Position numbers and translations under genes: made by a program. Shown piece by piece: positions 16,644-25,813 of a DNA stretch of 64,000 nucleotides (its first letter is position 1; each line of letters begins with the position of its first letter). The stretch lies in NCBI RefSeq assembly GCF_001294335.1, contig NZ_LGKG01000135.1:62001-126000 (forward strand), given 5' to 3'. Under the pieces are notes generated by a model that saw nothing but the letters and a program-made list of their open reading frames with translations, had not been told where the DNA came from and made no database searches. The stretch comes from Streptomyces chattanoogensis. GTDB lineage: Bacteria > Actinomycetota > Actinomycetes > Streptomycetales > Streptomycetaceae.

Positions 16644-16987
16644 AGCCCGGCCTCGGCCTCCGCCGCGTCCCGGATCCGGCGGATCTCGTCGATCGCCTCC
16701 GCCGGGTCTGCCTCACCCAGATCCACGATCTCTTCCAGCTCGCGGAGGCGAGCGGCCCGCTGCGGGTGGCGCTGGATCGCCACGAAGACTGCCCAGGAAT
16801 GGACGAACGAACGGAGGGGAGCAAGGCTCTGCGTCTGCTGGGCGTTCGTCGTCGCCTCGAACAGATGCTGGGTGAGTGCGGGCACCTTGCTGGGCGCGAT
16901 CCTGGCGACGGCGGCACGCAAGGCATCAGGGGTGAGGTCCGGCATCGGGATCAGCGGTCCATACGGGCCGTCGGGCTGCGCGCTCAC
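16640..16987 (-). CDS. DUF6247-type antitoxin-like protein
   Basis: 115 residues from GTG 16987, with a strong GGAGG six to eight bases before; the longer frame upstream has no such site. The helical sequence contains LTPDALRAAVARIAPSKVPAL, FVHSWAVFVAIQRHPQRAARL and the acidic C-terminal helix LGEADPAEAIDEIRRIRDAAE. I associate this pattern with DUF6247, which in Streptomyces is often followed by a small RelE/ParE-like gene. The translational overlap with the toxin-like gene supports an antitoxin role. Confidence 0.6.
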   Translation of the reverse strand: MSAQPDGPYGPLIPMPDLTPDALRAAVARIAPSKVPALTQHLFEATTNAQQTQSLAPLRSFVHSWAVFVAIQRHPQRAARLRELEEIVDLGEADPAEAIDEIRRIRDAAEAEAGL

Positions 16988-17059
16988 GGTTGCCTCCGGT
17001 ACGGGCGGGTCGGTCTCCGTACCGTACCGCCAGGTGAAGCACACGACCGCCCCCTGCGC

Positions 17060-17102
17060 ACAAGGGCCCGCACACCGCCGAAACCGGTGTGCGGGCCCTT
17101 GG
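17060..17102. terminator. Bidirectional terminator after purA
   Basis: A perfect 17-bp stem: CAAGGGCCCGCACACCG (17061-17077) pairs with its complement at 17085-17101 around the loop CCGAAAC. It lies 20 bases beyond the purA stop codon. Confidence 0.88.
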
Positions 17103-17122
17103 CCAAGCCGTACGGGCCGTCG

Positions 17123-18409
17123 CTACGACAGGAACGACTTGATCTCGATCGTCTCGTCGCGGCCGGGGCCGACGCCGATCGCCGAGATCGGGGCGCCCGA
17201 CATCTCCTCCAGCGCCTTCACATAGGCCTGTGCGTTCTTCGGCAGGTCGGCGAAGGTCTTCGCCTTGGTGATGTCCTCGGACCAGCCCGGCAGCATCTCG
17301 TAGACCGGCTTCGCGTGGTGGAAGTCGGTCTGGGAGTAGGGGAGCTCCTCGACGCGCTTGCCGTCGATCTCGTAGGCGACGCAGACGGGGATCTGCTCCC
17401 AGCCGGTCAGGACGTCCAGCTTGGTGAGGAAGAAGTCCGTGAGGCCGTTGACGCGGGTCGCGTAGCGGGCGATGACCGCGTCGAACCAGCCGCAGCGGCG
17501 GTCGCGGCCGGTGGTGACGCCCCGCTCGCCGCCGATGGTGCGCAGCGCCTCGCCGTCCTTGTCGAACAGCTCGGTGGGGAACGGGCCGGCGCCGACGCGG
17601 GTGGTGTACGCCTTCAGGATGCCGATGACGCGGCTGATCTTCGTCGGGCCGACGCCGGCGCCGGTGCAGGCGCCGCCGGCGGTCGGGTTCGAGGAGGTGA
17701 CGAAGGGGTACGTGCCGTGGTCGATGTCGAGCAGCGTGCCCTGGCCGCCCTCGAAGAGGACGACCTTGTCGTCGTCGAGGGCCTTGTTGAGGATCAGGGT
17801 GGTGTCGGCGACGTAGCCCTTGATCTGGTCCGCGTAGCCGAGCAGCTCCTCGACGACCTGGCCGGCCTCGATGGCGCGGCGGTTGTAGAGCTTGGTGAGC
17901 AGCTGGTTCTTGACGTCGAGGGCCGCCTCGACCTTCTGGTGCAGGATCGACTCGTCGTAGAGGTCCTGCACGCGGATGCCGACGCGGTTGATCTTGTCCG
18001 CGTAGGTCGGGCCGATGCCGCGCCCGGTGGTGCCGATCTTCCGCTTGCCGAGGAAGCGCTCGGTCACCTTGTCGACGGTGATGTTGTACGGCGTGATCAG
18101 GTGCGCGTTACCGCTGATCAGCAGCTTGGACGTATCGACGCCGCGCTCGTTGAGTCCGCTCAGCTCGGAGAGCAGGACCGCCGGGTCGACGACGACACCG
18201 TTGCCGATGACCGGGGTGCACCCCGGCGAGAGGATTCCGGAAGGGAGAAGATGCAGCGCGTACTTCTGGTCGCCGACGACGACCGTGTGGCCGGCGTTGT
18301 TGCCGCCCTGGTAGCGCACCACATAGTCGACGGATCCACCGAGCAGGTCGGTGGCCTTTCCCTTGCCCTCATCACCCCACTGAGCACCGAGCAGCACAAG
18401 TGCGGGCAC
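17123..18409 (-). CDS. purA: Adenylosuccinate synthetase
   Basis: 428 residues from GTG 18409, with GGAAGG upstream; the longer frame adds 24 non-conserved residues. PurA makes adenylosuccinate from IMP, aspartate and GTP. Diagnostic motifs are [14 protein letters not shown] (catalytic Asp and P-loop), [13 protein letters not shown] (catalytic His), [13 protein letters not shown] and [15 protein letters not shown]. The gene stands alone between a strong terminator and a divergent lipid-kinase gene, with a hairpin in its leader. Confidence 0.97.
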   Translation of the reverse strand: MPALVLLGAQWGDEGKGKATDLLGGSVDYVVRYQGGNNAGHTVVVGDQKYALHLLPSGILSPGCTPVIGNGVVVDPAVLLSELSGLNERGVDTSKLLISGNAHLITPYNITVDKVTERFLGKRKIGTTGRGIGPTYADKINRVGIRVQDLYDESILHQKVEAALDVKNQLLTKLYNRRAIEAGQVVEELLGYADQIKGYVADTTLILNKALDDDKVVLFEGGQGTLLDIDHGTYPFVTSSNPTAGGACTGAGVGPTKISRVIGILKAYTTRVGAGPFPTELFDKDGEALRTIGGERGVTTGRDRRCGWFDAVIARYATRVNGLTDFFLTKLDVLTGWEQIPVCVAYEIDGKRVEELPYSQTDFHHAKPVYEMLPGWSEDITKAKTFADLPKNAQAYVKALEEMSGAPISAIGVGPGRDETIEIKSFLS

Positions 18410-18523
18410 AGGCGTACACCCCTTCCGGGCGGGGCATGTCCAACGTGCGTGGATGGCGTTAGCGTGCGTGTTCACGCCCACGTCATCGCTAGGGCCGTCG
18501 GACCGGTGCCCCGGAATAGACGA

Positions 18524-18551
18524 AGCCCCTGGCGCAATAGCGCAAGGGGCT
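18524..18551 (-). promoter_or_regulatory. Hairpin in the purA leader / divergent promoter region
   Basis: AGCCCCT (18524-18530) pairs with AGGGGCT (18545-18551) around an inner CGC/GCG stem with loop AATA. It is about 115 bases upstream of purA and 35 bases upstream of the divergent gene. It could be an attenuator or leader element of purA, or a leftover terminator. No riboswitch consensus was recognised. Confidence 0.4.
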
Positions 18552-18585
18552 CTTGCACCGAGATGCTACCTGAGGAAGGACCGAG

Positions 18586-19626
18586 GTGTCGGCGCAGCCT
18601 TCTGAGGACTCTCCCGCGGACTCCGTTCGGGGGTACCCCCTGCTCGTGGTCATCGACCCGGTCGCGCGCCGTACGGACGGCGAATCCGTACGGATTGCCC
18701 GGGATGTACTGAGCGCGGGGGCGGGGGCCGCGGGGGCGAAGATCTGCCTGCCGGAGGGGCCGGAGGAGTTCGCCCGGGTGCTGGCGCGGCGGGGACAGCG
18801 GCGGCCGGTGGTGATCGGCGACGACCGGGCGCTGCTGCGGACCGTGGGGCTGCTGCACAAGGAGCGGGAGCTGGGACAGGTGCCGGTGTCCGTGATCCCG
18901 GTGGGGGCGCCGGCCTCGGTCGGGCTGAGCCGGGCCCTGGGGGTGCCCACGGACGCGGTGGCGGCGGCGCGGACCGTTCTGGACGGCGGGGAGCGGGCCA
19001 TGGATCTGCTGACCGATGACAGCGACGGCATCGTGCTGGGCGGGCTGCGGATCCCGGGCGGGGGCGGCCGGGGGGACTACGCGACGGGTCCGGCGCACCC
19101 GGTGGAGCATGCCGGGCGGGTCGACGGCCACCGCACCTGGTGGGGACCGGCCGCGCGGACGGCCCGTACGGCGCTGGCGATGCTGGCCCCGGCGGCGGGG
19201 CTGGGAGGAGGGCTCGGGTTCGCCGGGCGGCGCGGCCGGGTGCCCGCGCACCGGCTGCGGATCGAGGCGGACGGGGTCGTGCTGGCGGATCTGGACCGGC
19301 CGGTGCGGGGGGTTTCGGTGGTGACGGGGCCGAGGGCAGGGACGGCCGGGCTGACGGGGGTGGCGGAGGGCCGCCGTGGTGCCGCCCCGGCCGGGCGTGA
19401 CGGTGGCGAGGTTCATGACGGTGGCGTTGGCGGCGGCGGGCTGGCCGAGGTCGAGGTGCGCTGGCCGGGCGAGGCGCGGCCCGTACGGACGCGGGCGCGG
19501 GCGGTGACGGTGTCCGGGGCGGACTTCCACTACCGGGCGGATGCGGTGGTGGGCGGGCCGGTCCGGACCCGTACGTGGACGGTACAGGCGGGGGCCTGGC
19601 GGCTTACGGTGCCGAGGGGCGGGTGA
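18586..19626 (+). CDS. Diacylglycerol kinase-like protein
   Basis: 346 residues from GTG 18586, with GAGGAAGGA close upstream. The N-terminal third resembles the DAGK/NAD-kinase catalytic fold: LLVVIDPVARRTDGES, RPVVIGDDRALLRTVGLLHK and VSVIPVGAPASVGLSRALGVP, the last in the place of the usual GTxNDFAR. However the GGDGT motif is replaced by GDDRA, so catalysis is doubtful. The C-terminal half is beta-rich and Gly-rich. It may be a degenerate lipid kinase with a regulatory role. Confidence 0.65.
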   Translation: MSAQPSEDSPADSVRGYPLLVVIDPVARRTDGESVRIARDVLSAGAGAAGAKICLPEGPEEFARVLARRGQRRPVVIGDDRALLRTVGLLHKERELGQVPVSVIPVGAPASVGLSRALGVPTDAVAAARTVLDGGERAMDLLTDDSDGIVLGGLRIPGGGGRGDYATGPAHPVEHAGRVDGHRTWWGPAARTARTALAMLAPAAGLGGGLGFAGRRGRVPAHRLRIEADGVVLADLDRPVRGVSVVTGPRAGTAGLTGVAEGRRGAAPAGRDGGEVHDGGVGGGGLAEVEVRWPGEARPVRTRARAVTVSGADFHYRADAVVGGPVRTRTWTVQAGAWRLTVPRGG

Positions 19627-19642
19627 CGGCGCCCGCAAGCCG

Positions 19643-19666
19643 CCCCTCAGCCCCTCAGCCCCTCAG
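19643..19666 (+). repeat. Triplicated 8-bp repeat
   Basis: CCCCTCAG three times in tandem, just past the stop of the lipid-kinase-like gene in a convergent intergenic region. Probably slippage-generated; no stem structure of its own. Confidence 0.6.
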
Positions 19667-19745
19667 CCTGTCATCCGCCTTCCGGTGGCGAGGGGCCGTC
19701 GGCCCGGCCGGTCGGCCCCGGCTGCCGGTCAGTCCCCGCTGCCGG

Positions 19746-20396
19746 TCAGTCCCGGCTGTCGAGATAGGTGAGCACGGCCAGGACCCGCCGGTGGCCCTTG
19801 TCGGCGACCGGCAGGCCGAGCTTGGCGAAGATGTTGCCGATGTGCTTGTGCACGGCGTTGTCCGTGATGAACAGCCGCTCGCCGATGTCCTTGTTGCCGA
19901 GGCCGCGCGCCATCAGGGTGAGCACCTCCCGTTCGCGCGCGGTGAGGGAGTCGACGGCGGCGCCGCGGCCGGTCGCGGTCATCAGCTGGGCGACGACCTC
20001 GGGGTCCATGACGGTGCCGCCCGCGGCGACCCGGCGCAGCGCGCCGACGAACTCGCCGACCCGGCCGACCCGGTCCTTGAGCAGATAGCCGACGCCGCCG
20101 GAGCCGTCGGAGAGCAGTTCGCGGGCGTACACCTTCTCCACGTACTGCGACAGGACGAGGAGCGGCAGCCCGGGATGGGACTGCCGGATCTTCAGCGCGG
20201 CCCTGATGCCCTCGTCGCGGAAGGTCGGGGGCAGCCGTACGTCGACGATCAGGGCGTCCGGCCGGTGGCGGGCCACGGCCTCCAGGAGGCCCGGTCCGTC
20301 GGTGACGACGGCGGCCACCTCGATGTCCTTGGTGCCCAGGATCAGCTCCAGGCCGGCGGAGAGCAGGACGTTGTCCTCGGCGATCACGACGCGCAC
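19746..20396 (-). CDS. NarL/LuxR-family response regulator
   Basis: 216 residues. Receiver domain (1-120): VVIAEDNVLLSAGL (acidic pocket), DALIVDVRLPPTFRDEG (phospho-Asp in IVDVRLP), VLSQYVE and LLKDRVG (switch lysine). C-terminal LuxR helix-turn-helix: LTAREREVLTLMARGLGNKDIGERLFITDNAVHKHI. The start overlaps the end of the histidine kinase gene by 13 bases, so the two form one two-component operon. Target genes are not evident. Confidence 0.94.
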   Translation of the reverse strand: MRVVIAEDNVLLSAGLELILGTKDIEVAAVVTDGPGLLEAVARHRPDALIVDVRLPPTFRDEGIRAALKIRQSHPGLPLLVLSQYVEKVYARELLSDGSGGVGYLLKDRVGRVGEFVGALRRVAAGGTVMDPEVVAQLMTATGRGAAVDSLTAREREVLTLMARGLGNKDIGERLFITDNAVHKHIGNIFAKLGLPVADKGHRRVLAVLTYLDSRD

Positions 20397-21670
20397 GGCA
20401 GCTCCACCGTGACGGCGGTCGGTCCGCCGGCCGGGCTGCTGACCCGTACGGTCCCGTCCAGGGCGGCCGCCCGGCGGCGGATGCCGATGATGCCGGTGCC
20501 CCGGCTCTCGTCGGCCCCGCCGGTCCCGTCGTCGGTGATCTCGATCAGCAGGCGGCCGTCGTGCCTGGTCAGCCGGACCCGTACACGGGCCGCGCCGCTG
20601 TGCTTGGCGGCGTTGGTGAGCGACTCCGCGACGATGAAGTAGGCGGCGGCCTCGACGGCGGCGGGCAGCCTGCCCAGCTCGCCGAGCTCCACCTCGGCGG
20701 GTAGGCCCGCCCCCGCGGCCACGGCGGTCACCGCGCCCTCCAGCCCCCGGTCGGTGAGGATCGGCGGGTACATCGTGCGGATCACGTCGCGCAGCTCCGT
20801 CATCGCTTCCTCGGCCCCTTCATGGGCCTCCTGGAGCAGCTTGGCCAGCGCCCCGGCGTCGTCGGGGAGCGTCTCGCGGGCCACGCCCAGCCGCATCGCG
20901 ATGGCCACCAGCCGGGCCTGTGCCCCGTCGTGCAGATCACGCTCGATACGGCGCAGCTCGGCGCCATGGGCGTCCATCACCCCGGCCCGACTCTCGGTCA
21001 ACTCCCCTACTCTTTCGGCCAGTTGGACCTCGGCGGACGGTTCCAGGGCCGCCAGGCAGCCCCGCGCATGCCCACGCGCCAGCCGGGGCGCCACCCACCA
21101 CGTCACCGCCCCCGCGGCGGCGGCCTGTACGGCCCCCAGGCCGAGCGCGGACCCCCACCCGGTCACAGGGACGGCCCCCAGCAGCTGCAGCGGCTCCCCT
21201 TCCGTGAACAGCCACCACAGCGGGGCCACGATCACGGTGCCGACCGCCGCACCGAAGCCGGCCAGCGCGATCAGTCCCGCCGGAATGCCGGTCGCCACCT
21301 GGCGGAGCGCCCAGCGCAGGTCCTGCCTGCTCGCGGGATCGCGCACCGCCTGGCGCCACTGCGCGCGCACCCCCTTGGGCAGGCCCGCACGCCGCGCGGA
21401 CACCTGGACGCCCAGCAGCGCGGCGGCCCGGCCCCGGTGCCACTCGGCCCACCACCGCAGCCCCAGCATCATCCGCGGAAACGCCACCAGCCCCAGTCCG
21501 CCCACCGCGGTGCTCAGCACCCCGACGGCCAGCAGCGGCAGCGCGACCATCGTCGCCATCGCCGTCGGCAGCCCGGTCAGCAGATAGCGCCCGCCCCGCC
21601 ACACCTGCCCCGGCTCCCGTCCCCGTCGCGCCGCCCCCATGGCCTGTTCCCCCACAGCTTGTTCCCCCAT
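20384..21670 (-). CDS. Sensor histidine kinase, HisKA_3 type
   Basis: About 428 residues from ATG 21670 (GGGGGGCAGGCC before it). Other in-frame starts at 21733 and 21634 are possible because the N-terminus is a small repeat (GEQAxGEQAMG). Membrane segments at the N-terminus (about residues 30-75) and around 130-210 form the 'putative sensor' domain typical of actinobacterial NarL-type kinases. The dimerisation and phosphoacceptor motif is RIERDLHDGAQARLVAIAM. The ATPase domain has ESLTNAAKHSGA (N box) and DDGTGGADESRGTGI (G boxes). It pairs with the overlapping response regulator. Confidence 0.9.
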   Translation of the reverse strand: MGEQAVGEQAMGAARRGREPGQVWRGGRYLLTGLPTAMATMVALPLLAVGVLSTAVGGLGLVAFPRMMLGLRWWAEWHRGRAAALLGVQVSARRAGLPKGVRAQWRQAVRDPASRQDLRWALRQVATGIPAGLIALAGFGAAVGTVIVAPLWWLFTEGEPLQLLGAVPVTGWGSALGLGAVQAAAAGAVTWWVAPRLARGHARGCLAALEPSAEVQLAERVGELTESRAGVMDAHGAELRRIERDLHDGAQARLVAIAMRLGVARETLPDDAGALAKLLQEAHEGAEEAMTELRDVIRTMYPPILTDRGLEGAVTAVAAGAGLPAEVELGELGRLPAAVEAAAYFIVAESLTNAAKHSGAARVRVRLTRHDGRLLIEITDDGTGGADESRGTGIIGIRRRAAALDGTVRVSSPAGGPTAVTVELPCAS

Positions 21671-21817
21671 GGCCTGCCCCCCGTTGCCTCGCTGCGCCTT
21701 GATCGCTCCCGGACGCGGATCAGTCTGCGGCACGGGCGGAGCGGGGGCACTACAGCAGGCTCCACCTTCGCGGGTGCGGCCGTCCCGGGGCGCGGATGCT
21801 GCGGCGCGGCGCCCCGC

Positions 21818-22345
21818 TCAGTCCTCCTGGCCCCCCGCCCGCAGCCGGTCGCGGTGGTTGCGCCAGCGCTCCATCATTCCGCCCAGCTCACCCTGCATGA
21901 ACTCGAAGAAGGCGAGGGTCTCGCCGATCCGATGTGCGGCGGGGGAGGTGGTGCCGAGGCTGTCGATGCCCTCGCGCAGGGTGGCCTCCCAGCGGGTGAG
22001 GACGTTGTCGCGGCGGGCGAGGGCCTCGTACCACTGGTCGCTGTGGACGCGGTAGCGGTCGCGGCGGGAGCCGGGCTCGCGCTCGCGGCTGAGCATGTTG
22101 ACCTGCGAGAGATAGCGAACGGCACCCGAGACGGCGGCGGGGCTGACCTGGAGGCGTTCGCCGAGCTCGGCCGAGGTCAGTACGCCGGAGTCGGAGGCCA
22201 GCAGGCAGGCGAACACGCGGGAGGGCATCCGCGGCATACCGGCGTCGACGAGCTGCGAGGCGAACCGCTCGACGAAATCCGAGACGGCCTCGGTGTGACG
22301 CCCCGCCCCCTCCGGCTGCGCCGGCTGCTGGTGCTGTTCGCTCAT
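21818..22345 (-). CDS. MarR/GbsR-type regulator divergent from ABC exporter
   Basis: 175 residues. Winged helix: MPSRVFACLLASDSGVLTSAELGERLQVSPAAVSGAVRYLSQ, then MLSREREPGSRRDRYRV as the wing. A C-terminal helical dimer region contains GETLAFFEFMQGELGGMMERW. This is the GbsR-like MarR type that typically represses a divergent ABC drug exporter, which is exactly the arrangement here (93 bases between starts). An AT-rich palindrome in the gap is the likely operator. Confidence 0.9.
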   Translation of the reverse strand: MSEQHQQPAQPEGAGRHTEAVSDFVERFASQLVDAGMPRMPSRVFACLLASDSGVLTSAELGERLQVSPAAVSGAVRYLSQVNMLSREREPGSRRDRYRVHSDQWYEALARRDNVLTRWEATLREGIDSLGTTSPAAHRIGETLAFFEFMQGELGGMMERWRNHRDRLRAGGQED

Positions 22346-22402
22346 GTCCGCATCATCTCCCCTGATCAGAACCGCGGCTCCAACTTTATACGGTTTATTA
22401 GC

Positions 22403-22418
22403 TTCACAAATTTATGAA
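22403..22418. promoter_or_regulatory. Candidate operator of the MarR-type regulator
   Basis: TTCACAAATTTATGAA is a near-perfect 16-bp palindrome (arms TTCA/TGAA, centre AAATTT with one mismatch) in an unusually AT-rich 45-bp stretch between the divergent regulator and ABC exporter genes. It ends 20 bases before the exporter start, a position suited to repression of that transcript. Confidence 0.6.
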
Positions 22419-22438
22419 TCTAGCGTACCTTCGGAATC

Positions 22439-23422
22439 ATGACGAAGGCAATCTCTCCCTCTGCCGCGATCCGGGTGGCCGGCCTCCGCAAGTCGTTCGG
22501 CCGCACCCTCGCGCTGGACGGCCTCGACCTCAGCGTCGAGGCCGGTGAGGTGCACGGCTTCCTCGGGCCCAACGGCGCCGGGAAGTCCACCACGATCCGC
22601 GTCCTGCTGGGCCTGCTGCGCGCCGACGGCGGCACCGCCCAGCTGCTGGGCAAGGACCCCTGGCGCGATGCGGTCGCGCTCCATCGCCGCGTCGCCTACG
22701 TCCCCGGGGACGTCACCCTGTGGCGCAATCTCTCCGGCGGGGAGGTCATCGACCTGTGCGGCCGGCTGCGGGGAGGGCTCGACACCGCGCGGCGGGCCGA
22801 GCTGCTGGAGCGGTTCGAGCTGGACCCGACCAAGAAGGGGCGTACGTACTCCAAGGGCAACCGCCAGAAGGTCGCCCTGGTCGCCGCCTTCGCCTCCGAT
22901 GTGGACGTGCTGATCCTGGACGAGCCGACCTCGGGACTGGACCCGCTGATGGAGGAGGTCTTCCAGAGCTGCGTCGCCGAGGAGCGCGACCGGGGCCGTA
23001 CGGTCCTGCTCTCCAGCCATGTGCTGTCCGAGGTCGAGGCGCTGTGCGACCGGGTCAGCATCATCCGCAAGGGCCGGACCGTCGAGTCCGGTTCGCTGGG
23101 GCAGCTGCGGCACCTCACCCGCACCTCCGTCATCGCCGAGCTGGCGGGCCCGCCCAACGGCCTCACCCGCCTCCCGGGTGTGTACGACGTGGCCCACCAG
23201 GCGATCGAGGAAGGCCAGGGGCACCGGGTCAGACTCCAGGTGGACACCGACAAACTCGACGCCGTGCTGCGCGCGCTCAGCGAATCCGGCGTCCGCAGCC
23301 TGACCAGCACCCCGCCCACCCTGGAAGAGCTCTTTCTGCGGCACTACCAGGAGGATGTGCGCGGCGGCGCACGGGAGGGCGTGCGGGGCGGCGTACGCGA
23401 CGAGGGGGCGAGCGCGCGATGA
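22439..23422 (+). CDS. ABC exporter ATP-binding protein
   Basis: 327 residues from ATG 22439. Walker A is [10 protein letters not shown], the signature is [14 protein letters not shown] (a variant of LSGGQ), Walker B is [14 protein letters not shown], and the switch is [13 protein letters not shown]. The C-terminal 90 residues form the DrrA-type extension ([16 protein letters not shown]). It overlaps the permease gene by four bases (ATGA). Exporters of this type remove antibiotics or lipids; the substrate is unknown, and the divergent MarR-like protein probably senses it. Confidence 0.95.
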   Translation: MTKAISPSAAIRVAGLRKSFGRTLALDGLDLSVEAGEVHGFLGPNGAGKSTTIRVLLGLLRADGGTAQLLGKDPWRDAVALHRRVAYVPGDVTLWRNLSGGEVIDLCGRLRGGLDTARRAELLERFELDPTKKGRTYSKGNRQKVALVAAFASDVDVLILDEPTSGLDPLMEEVFQSCVAEERDRGRTVLLSSHVLSEVEALCDRVSIIRKGRTVESGSLGQLRHLTRTSVIAELAGPPNGLTRLPGVYDVAHQAIEEGQGHRVRLQVDTDKLDAVLRALSESGVRSLTSTPPTLEELFLRHYQEDVRGGAREGVRGGVRDEGASAR

Positions 23423-25059
23423 CCGCCGCAGCCGCCGCAGCCGCGCTCGCACCGGCCCGCGGCCCCCGTCATCTGGCGGGCACCGGCGCCCTGTTGCGGC
23501 TCGCACTGCGCCGCGACCGGGTGATGATCCCGGCCTGGGTGCTGGTCCTCGGGCTGGCCGTCGCCGCGATGGGCTCGTCCTTCGAGGCCCTGTACGACAC
23601 CGCCGCCAAGCGCGCCGAGCTGGCCGCGTCGATGAACGCCAACACCTCGCTGCGCGCGCTGTACGGCCCGGTCTTCGGCGACACGATCGGCGGCCTGGTC
23701 GCCTGGCGGATGGTCAGCCTCGGCGCGGTCCTCGCCGCCGTGATGAGCCTGCTGATCGTCATACGGCACACCCGCGAGGAAGAGGAGACGGGGCGTCAGG
23801 AACTGCTCTCCGCTGCCATGGTGGGGCGCCGTGCGCCGCTCACCGCGGCGCTGCTCGCGGCCCTGATCGCCGATGCCGTGCTCGCGGTGCTGATCGGGGG
23901 CGGGCTGGCCGGGTCCGGGCAGCCGGCGGCCGGTTCGTTCGCGCTGGGGCTCGCCATCGGGGGCACGGGCATGCTCTTCGCGGGGCTGGCCGCCATCGCC
24001 GCGCAGCTCACCGAGAGCGCCCGGCCGGCCAAGGGCCTGACCGGCGCGACCCTCGGCCTCATGTTCACCCTGCGCGCCGCGGGCGACGCCGCCGCCCCCT
24101 CGGGATCCCCGCTCACCTGGCTCTCCCCGATCGGCTGGGCCGAGAACGTCCGCGCCTACGCCGACGAACGCTGGTGGGCCCTCCTTCTTCCGCTCGCCGG
24201 TACCGCCCTGGCCGTTGCCGCCGCCTACGCCCTGACGGCCCGTCGCGACATCGGGATGAGCTTTCTGCCGGCCCGCCCCGGCCCGGCCCGCGCGCCCCGG
24301 TCGCTGAGCGGTCCGTTCGGCCTGGCCTGGCGGCTCCAGCGCACCACCCTGCTGGGCTGGACGCTCGGCTTCCTCTGCGCCGGCGGGATCTTCGGCGGTA
24401 TCGCCAAGGGCGCCTCCGACCTGGTCGGCGGCAACCGCCAGGCCCTGGAGATCTTCCGTCGGATGGGCGGCCAGCAGGGCCTGACCGACGCCTTCCTGGC
24501 CACCATGACGGGAATGCTGGGCATGGTCGCGGCGCTCTACGCGGCCGGTTCGGTGCTCCGGCTGCGCGGCGAGGAGACCGGCGACCGCGCCGAACCGGTC
24601 CTGGCAGGCGCCGTCGGCCGCCTCCGCTGGGCCTGCGGACACCTGGCCATCGCCTTCTTCGGCACGGTCGTGATCCTGGCCGCGGGCGGCCTGGCGCTGG
24701 GCATCAGCTACGGCATCACCGCCGGTGACGTCACCGGACAGCTCGGCCGTGTGCTCGGCGCCGCGCTCTCCCAGACCCCCGCCGTCTGGGTCCTCGCCGC
24801 CCTGGCCGCCCTCGTCTACGGGGTGTTCCCGAAGGCGTCGACCGCCGTGTGGGCCGTGGTGGGCGGCTGCCTCGCCATCGGCTGGATCGGCCCGTCCCTG
24901 AAGTTCCCCCAGTGGGCGATGGACCTCTCCCCCTTCGGTCACCTCCCCAAGCTCCCCGGCGGCGAGGCCGCCGCGGCCCCGTTCCTCTGGCTGCTGGGCC
25001 TCTCGGTCCTCTTCCTCGCCGCGGGGCTGACGGGCCTCCGGCGGCGCGATATGGGCTGA
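23419..25059 (+). CDS. ABC exporter permease
   Basis: 546 residues from ATG 23419 in the overlap with the ATPase gene. It is a large permease built from two similar halves of about six helices each, joined around residue 285-300 (after [17 protein letters not shown]). The first half has a [21 protein letters not shown] loop and the second [21 protein letters not shown]: the same cytoplasmic coupling motif repeated, evidence of internal duplication. The final hydrophobic helix ends [10 protein letters not shown]. It works with the upstream ATPase. Confidence 0.93.
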   Translation: MTAAAAAAALAPARGPRHLAGTGALLRLALRRDRVMIPAWVLVLGLAVAAMGSSFEALYDTAAKRAELAASMNANTSLRALYGPVFGDTIGGLVAWRMVSLGAVLAAVMSLLIVIRHTREEEETGRQELLSAAMVGRRAPLTAALLAALIADAVLAVLIGGGLAGSGQPAAGSFALGLAIGGTGMLFAGLAAIAAQLTESARPAKGLTGATLGLMFTLRAAGDAAAPSGSPLTWLSPIGWAENVRAYADERWWALLLPLAGTALAVAAAYALTARRDIGMSFLPARPGPARAPRSLSGPFGLAWRLQRTTLLGWTLGFLCAGGIFGGIAKGASDLVGGNRQALEIFRRMGGQQGLTDAFLATMTGMLGMVAALYAAGSVLRLRGEETGDRAEPVLAGAVGRLRWACGHLAIAFFGTVVILAAGGLALGISYGITAGDVTGQLGRVLGAALSQTPAVWVLAALAALVYGVFPKASTAVWAVVGGCLAIGWIGPSLKFPQWAMDLSPFGHLPKLPGGEAAAAPFLWLLGLSVLFLAAGLTGLRRRDMG

Positions 25060-25113
25060 CCCTTCCGGGCCGCCCGGTCAGGGCACCCGGTCAGGGCCGC
25101 CGCCCCCCGAGGC

Positions 25114-25151
25114 GTGCGCCGCCGGAGCTGTAGCGGACTCCGGCGGCGCAC
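25114..25151 (+). terminator. Terminator of the ABC exporter operon
   Basis: Perfect 14-bp stem GTGCGCCGCCGGAG (25114-25127) with its complement at 25138-25151 and a 10-base loop, 55 bases after the permease stop. Confidence 0.85.
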
Positions 25152-25314
25152 TTCCGCCCCGCCGTCCAGCACACTCACCGCCCAACTGCCAGTGACGTTT
25201 CACCATTTCACCTGGCGGTGCGATAACCCGCAGTAACGCTAGAGCGATTTGTAGTCACACGGTTACTTTTCGTGTGCACGGCCGTGGTAACGGCCCAAGG
25301 CACCGGAGGGGTTC

Positions 25315-25779
25315 ATGCGACGCATCACCACCAGGATCGGCATGCTCGCGGCGGCTGCACTGCTCGCCGTCACAGCGGCCGGGCCCGCCCAGGGGGAGCA
25401 GGTACGTGGCGCCGCGCACCGCACCACGACCGAGCCGGCGGCCTACTTCGTGATGACCGACGTCACCGGCACGGAGTTCGTCGTCAGGCTCACCGAAGCG
25501 GACAAGATCCAGCACGCACGGGACCTGCTGAGCGGTGCGACCACCTCGCGGCCGCACCTCATCGGCAGGATCGACAGGCGGCCCGCTCCGTACAACCCGC
25601 ACTGGAGCTTCCATTACCTCTCCGACACCGTCGACTTCTTCGACTTCGCCATCGAGGTGTGCGACGCCACGACGCCCTATGTCGAGGAGCATCTGGACGA
25701 GGCCGGCGGCGCCTTCCTCCCGGGCCTGATGTGGTGCCCGTGGTCGTCCCGTCTGGTGCGGGAGATCCACAAGGGCTGA
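25315..25779 (+). CDS. Secreted BP74_N-like protein
   Basis: 154 residues from ATG 25315 with GGAGGGG six bases before. A Sec signal peptide (RRITTRIGMLAAAALLAVTA, cleavage near AQG) leads to a mature domain of about 120 residues: YFVMTDVTGTEFVVRLTEADK, HLIGRIDRRPAPYNPHWSFH, DFFDFAIEVCDATTPYVEEHLDE and MWCPWSSRLVREI. This matches the N-terminal domain of Dictyostelium calmodulin-binding protein BP74, which also occurs as a stand-alone secreted bacterial protein. Two cysteines may form a disulfide. Biological role in bacteria is unknown. It is monocistronic and convergent with a response-regulator gene. Confidence 0.7.
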   Translation: MRRITTRIGMLAAAALLAVTAAGPAQGEQVRGAAHRTTTEPAAYFVMTDVTGTEFVVRLTEADKIQHARDLLSGATTSRPHLIGRIDRRPAPYNPHWSFHYLSDTVDFFDFAIEVCDATTPYVEEHLDEAGGAFLPGLMWCPWSSRLVREIHKG

Positions 25780-25813
25780 CCGGGACCGGAGGTCCGGGGG
25801 CCGGCCGGTCCGG

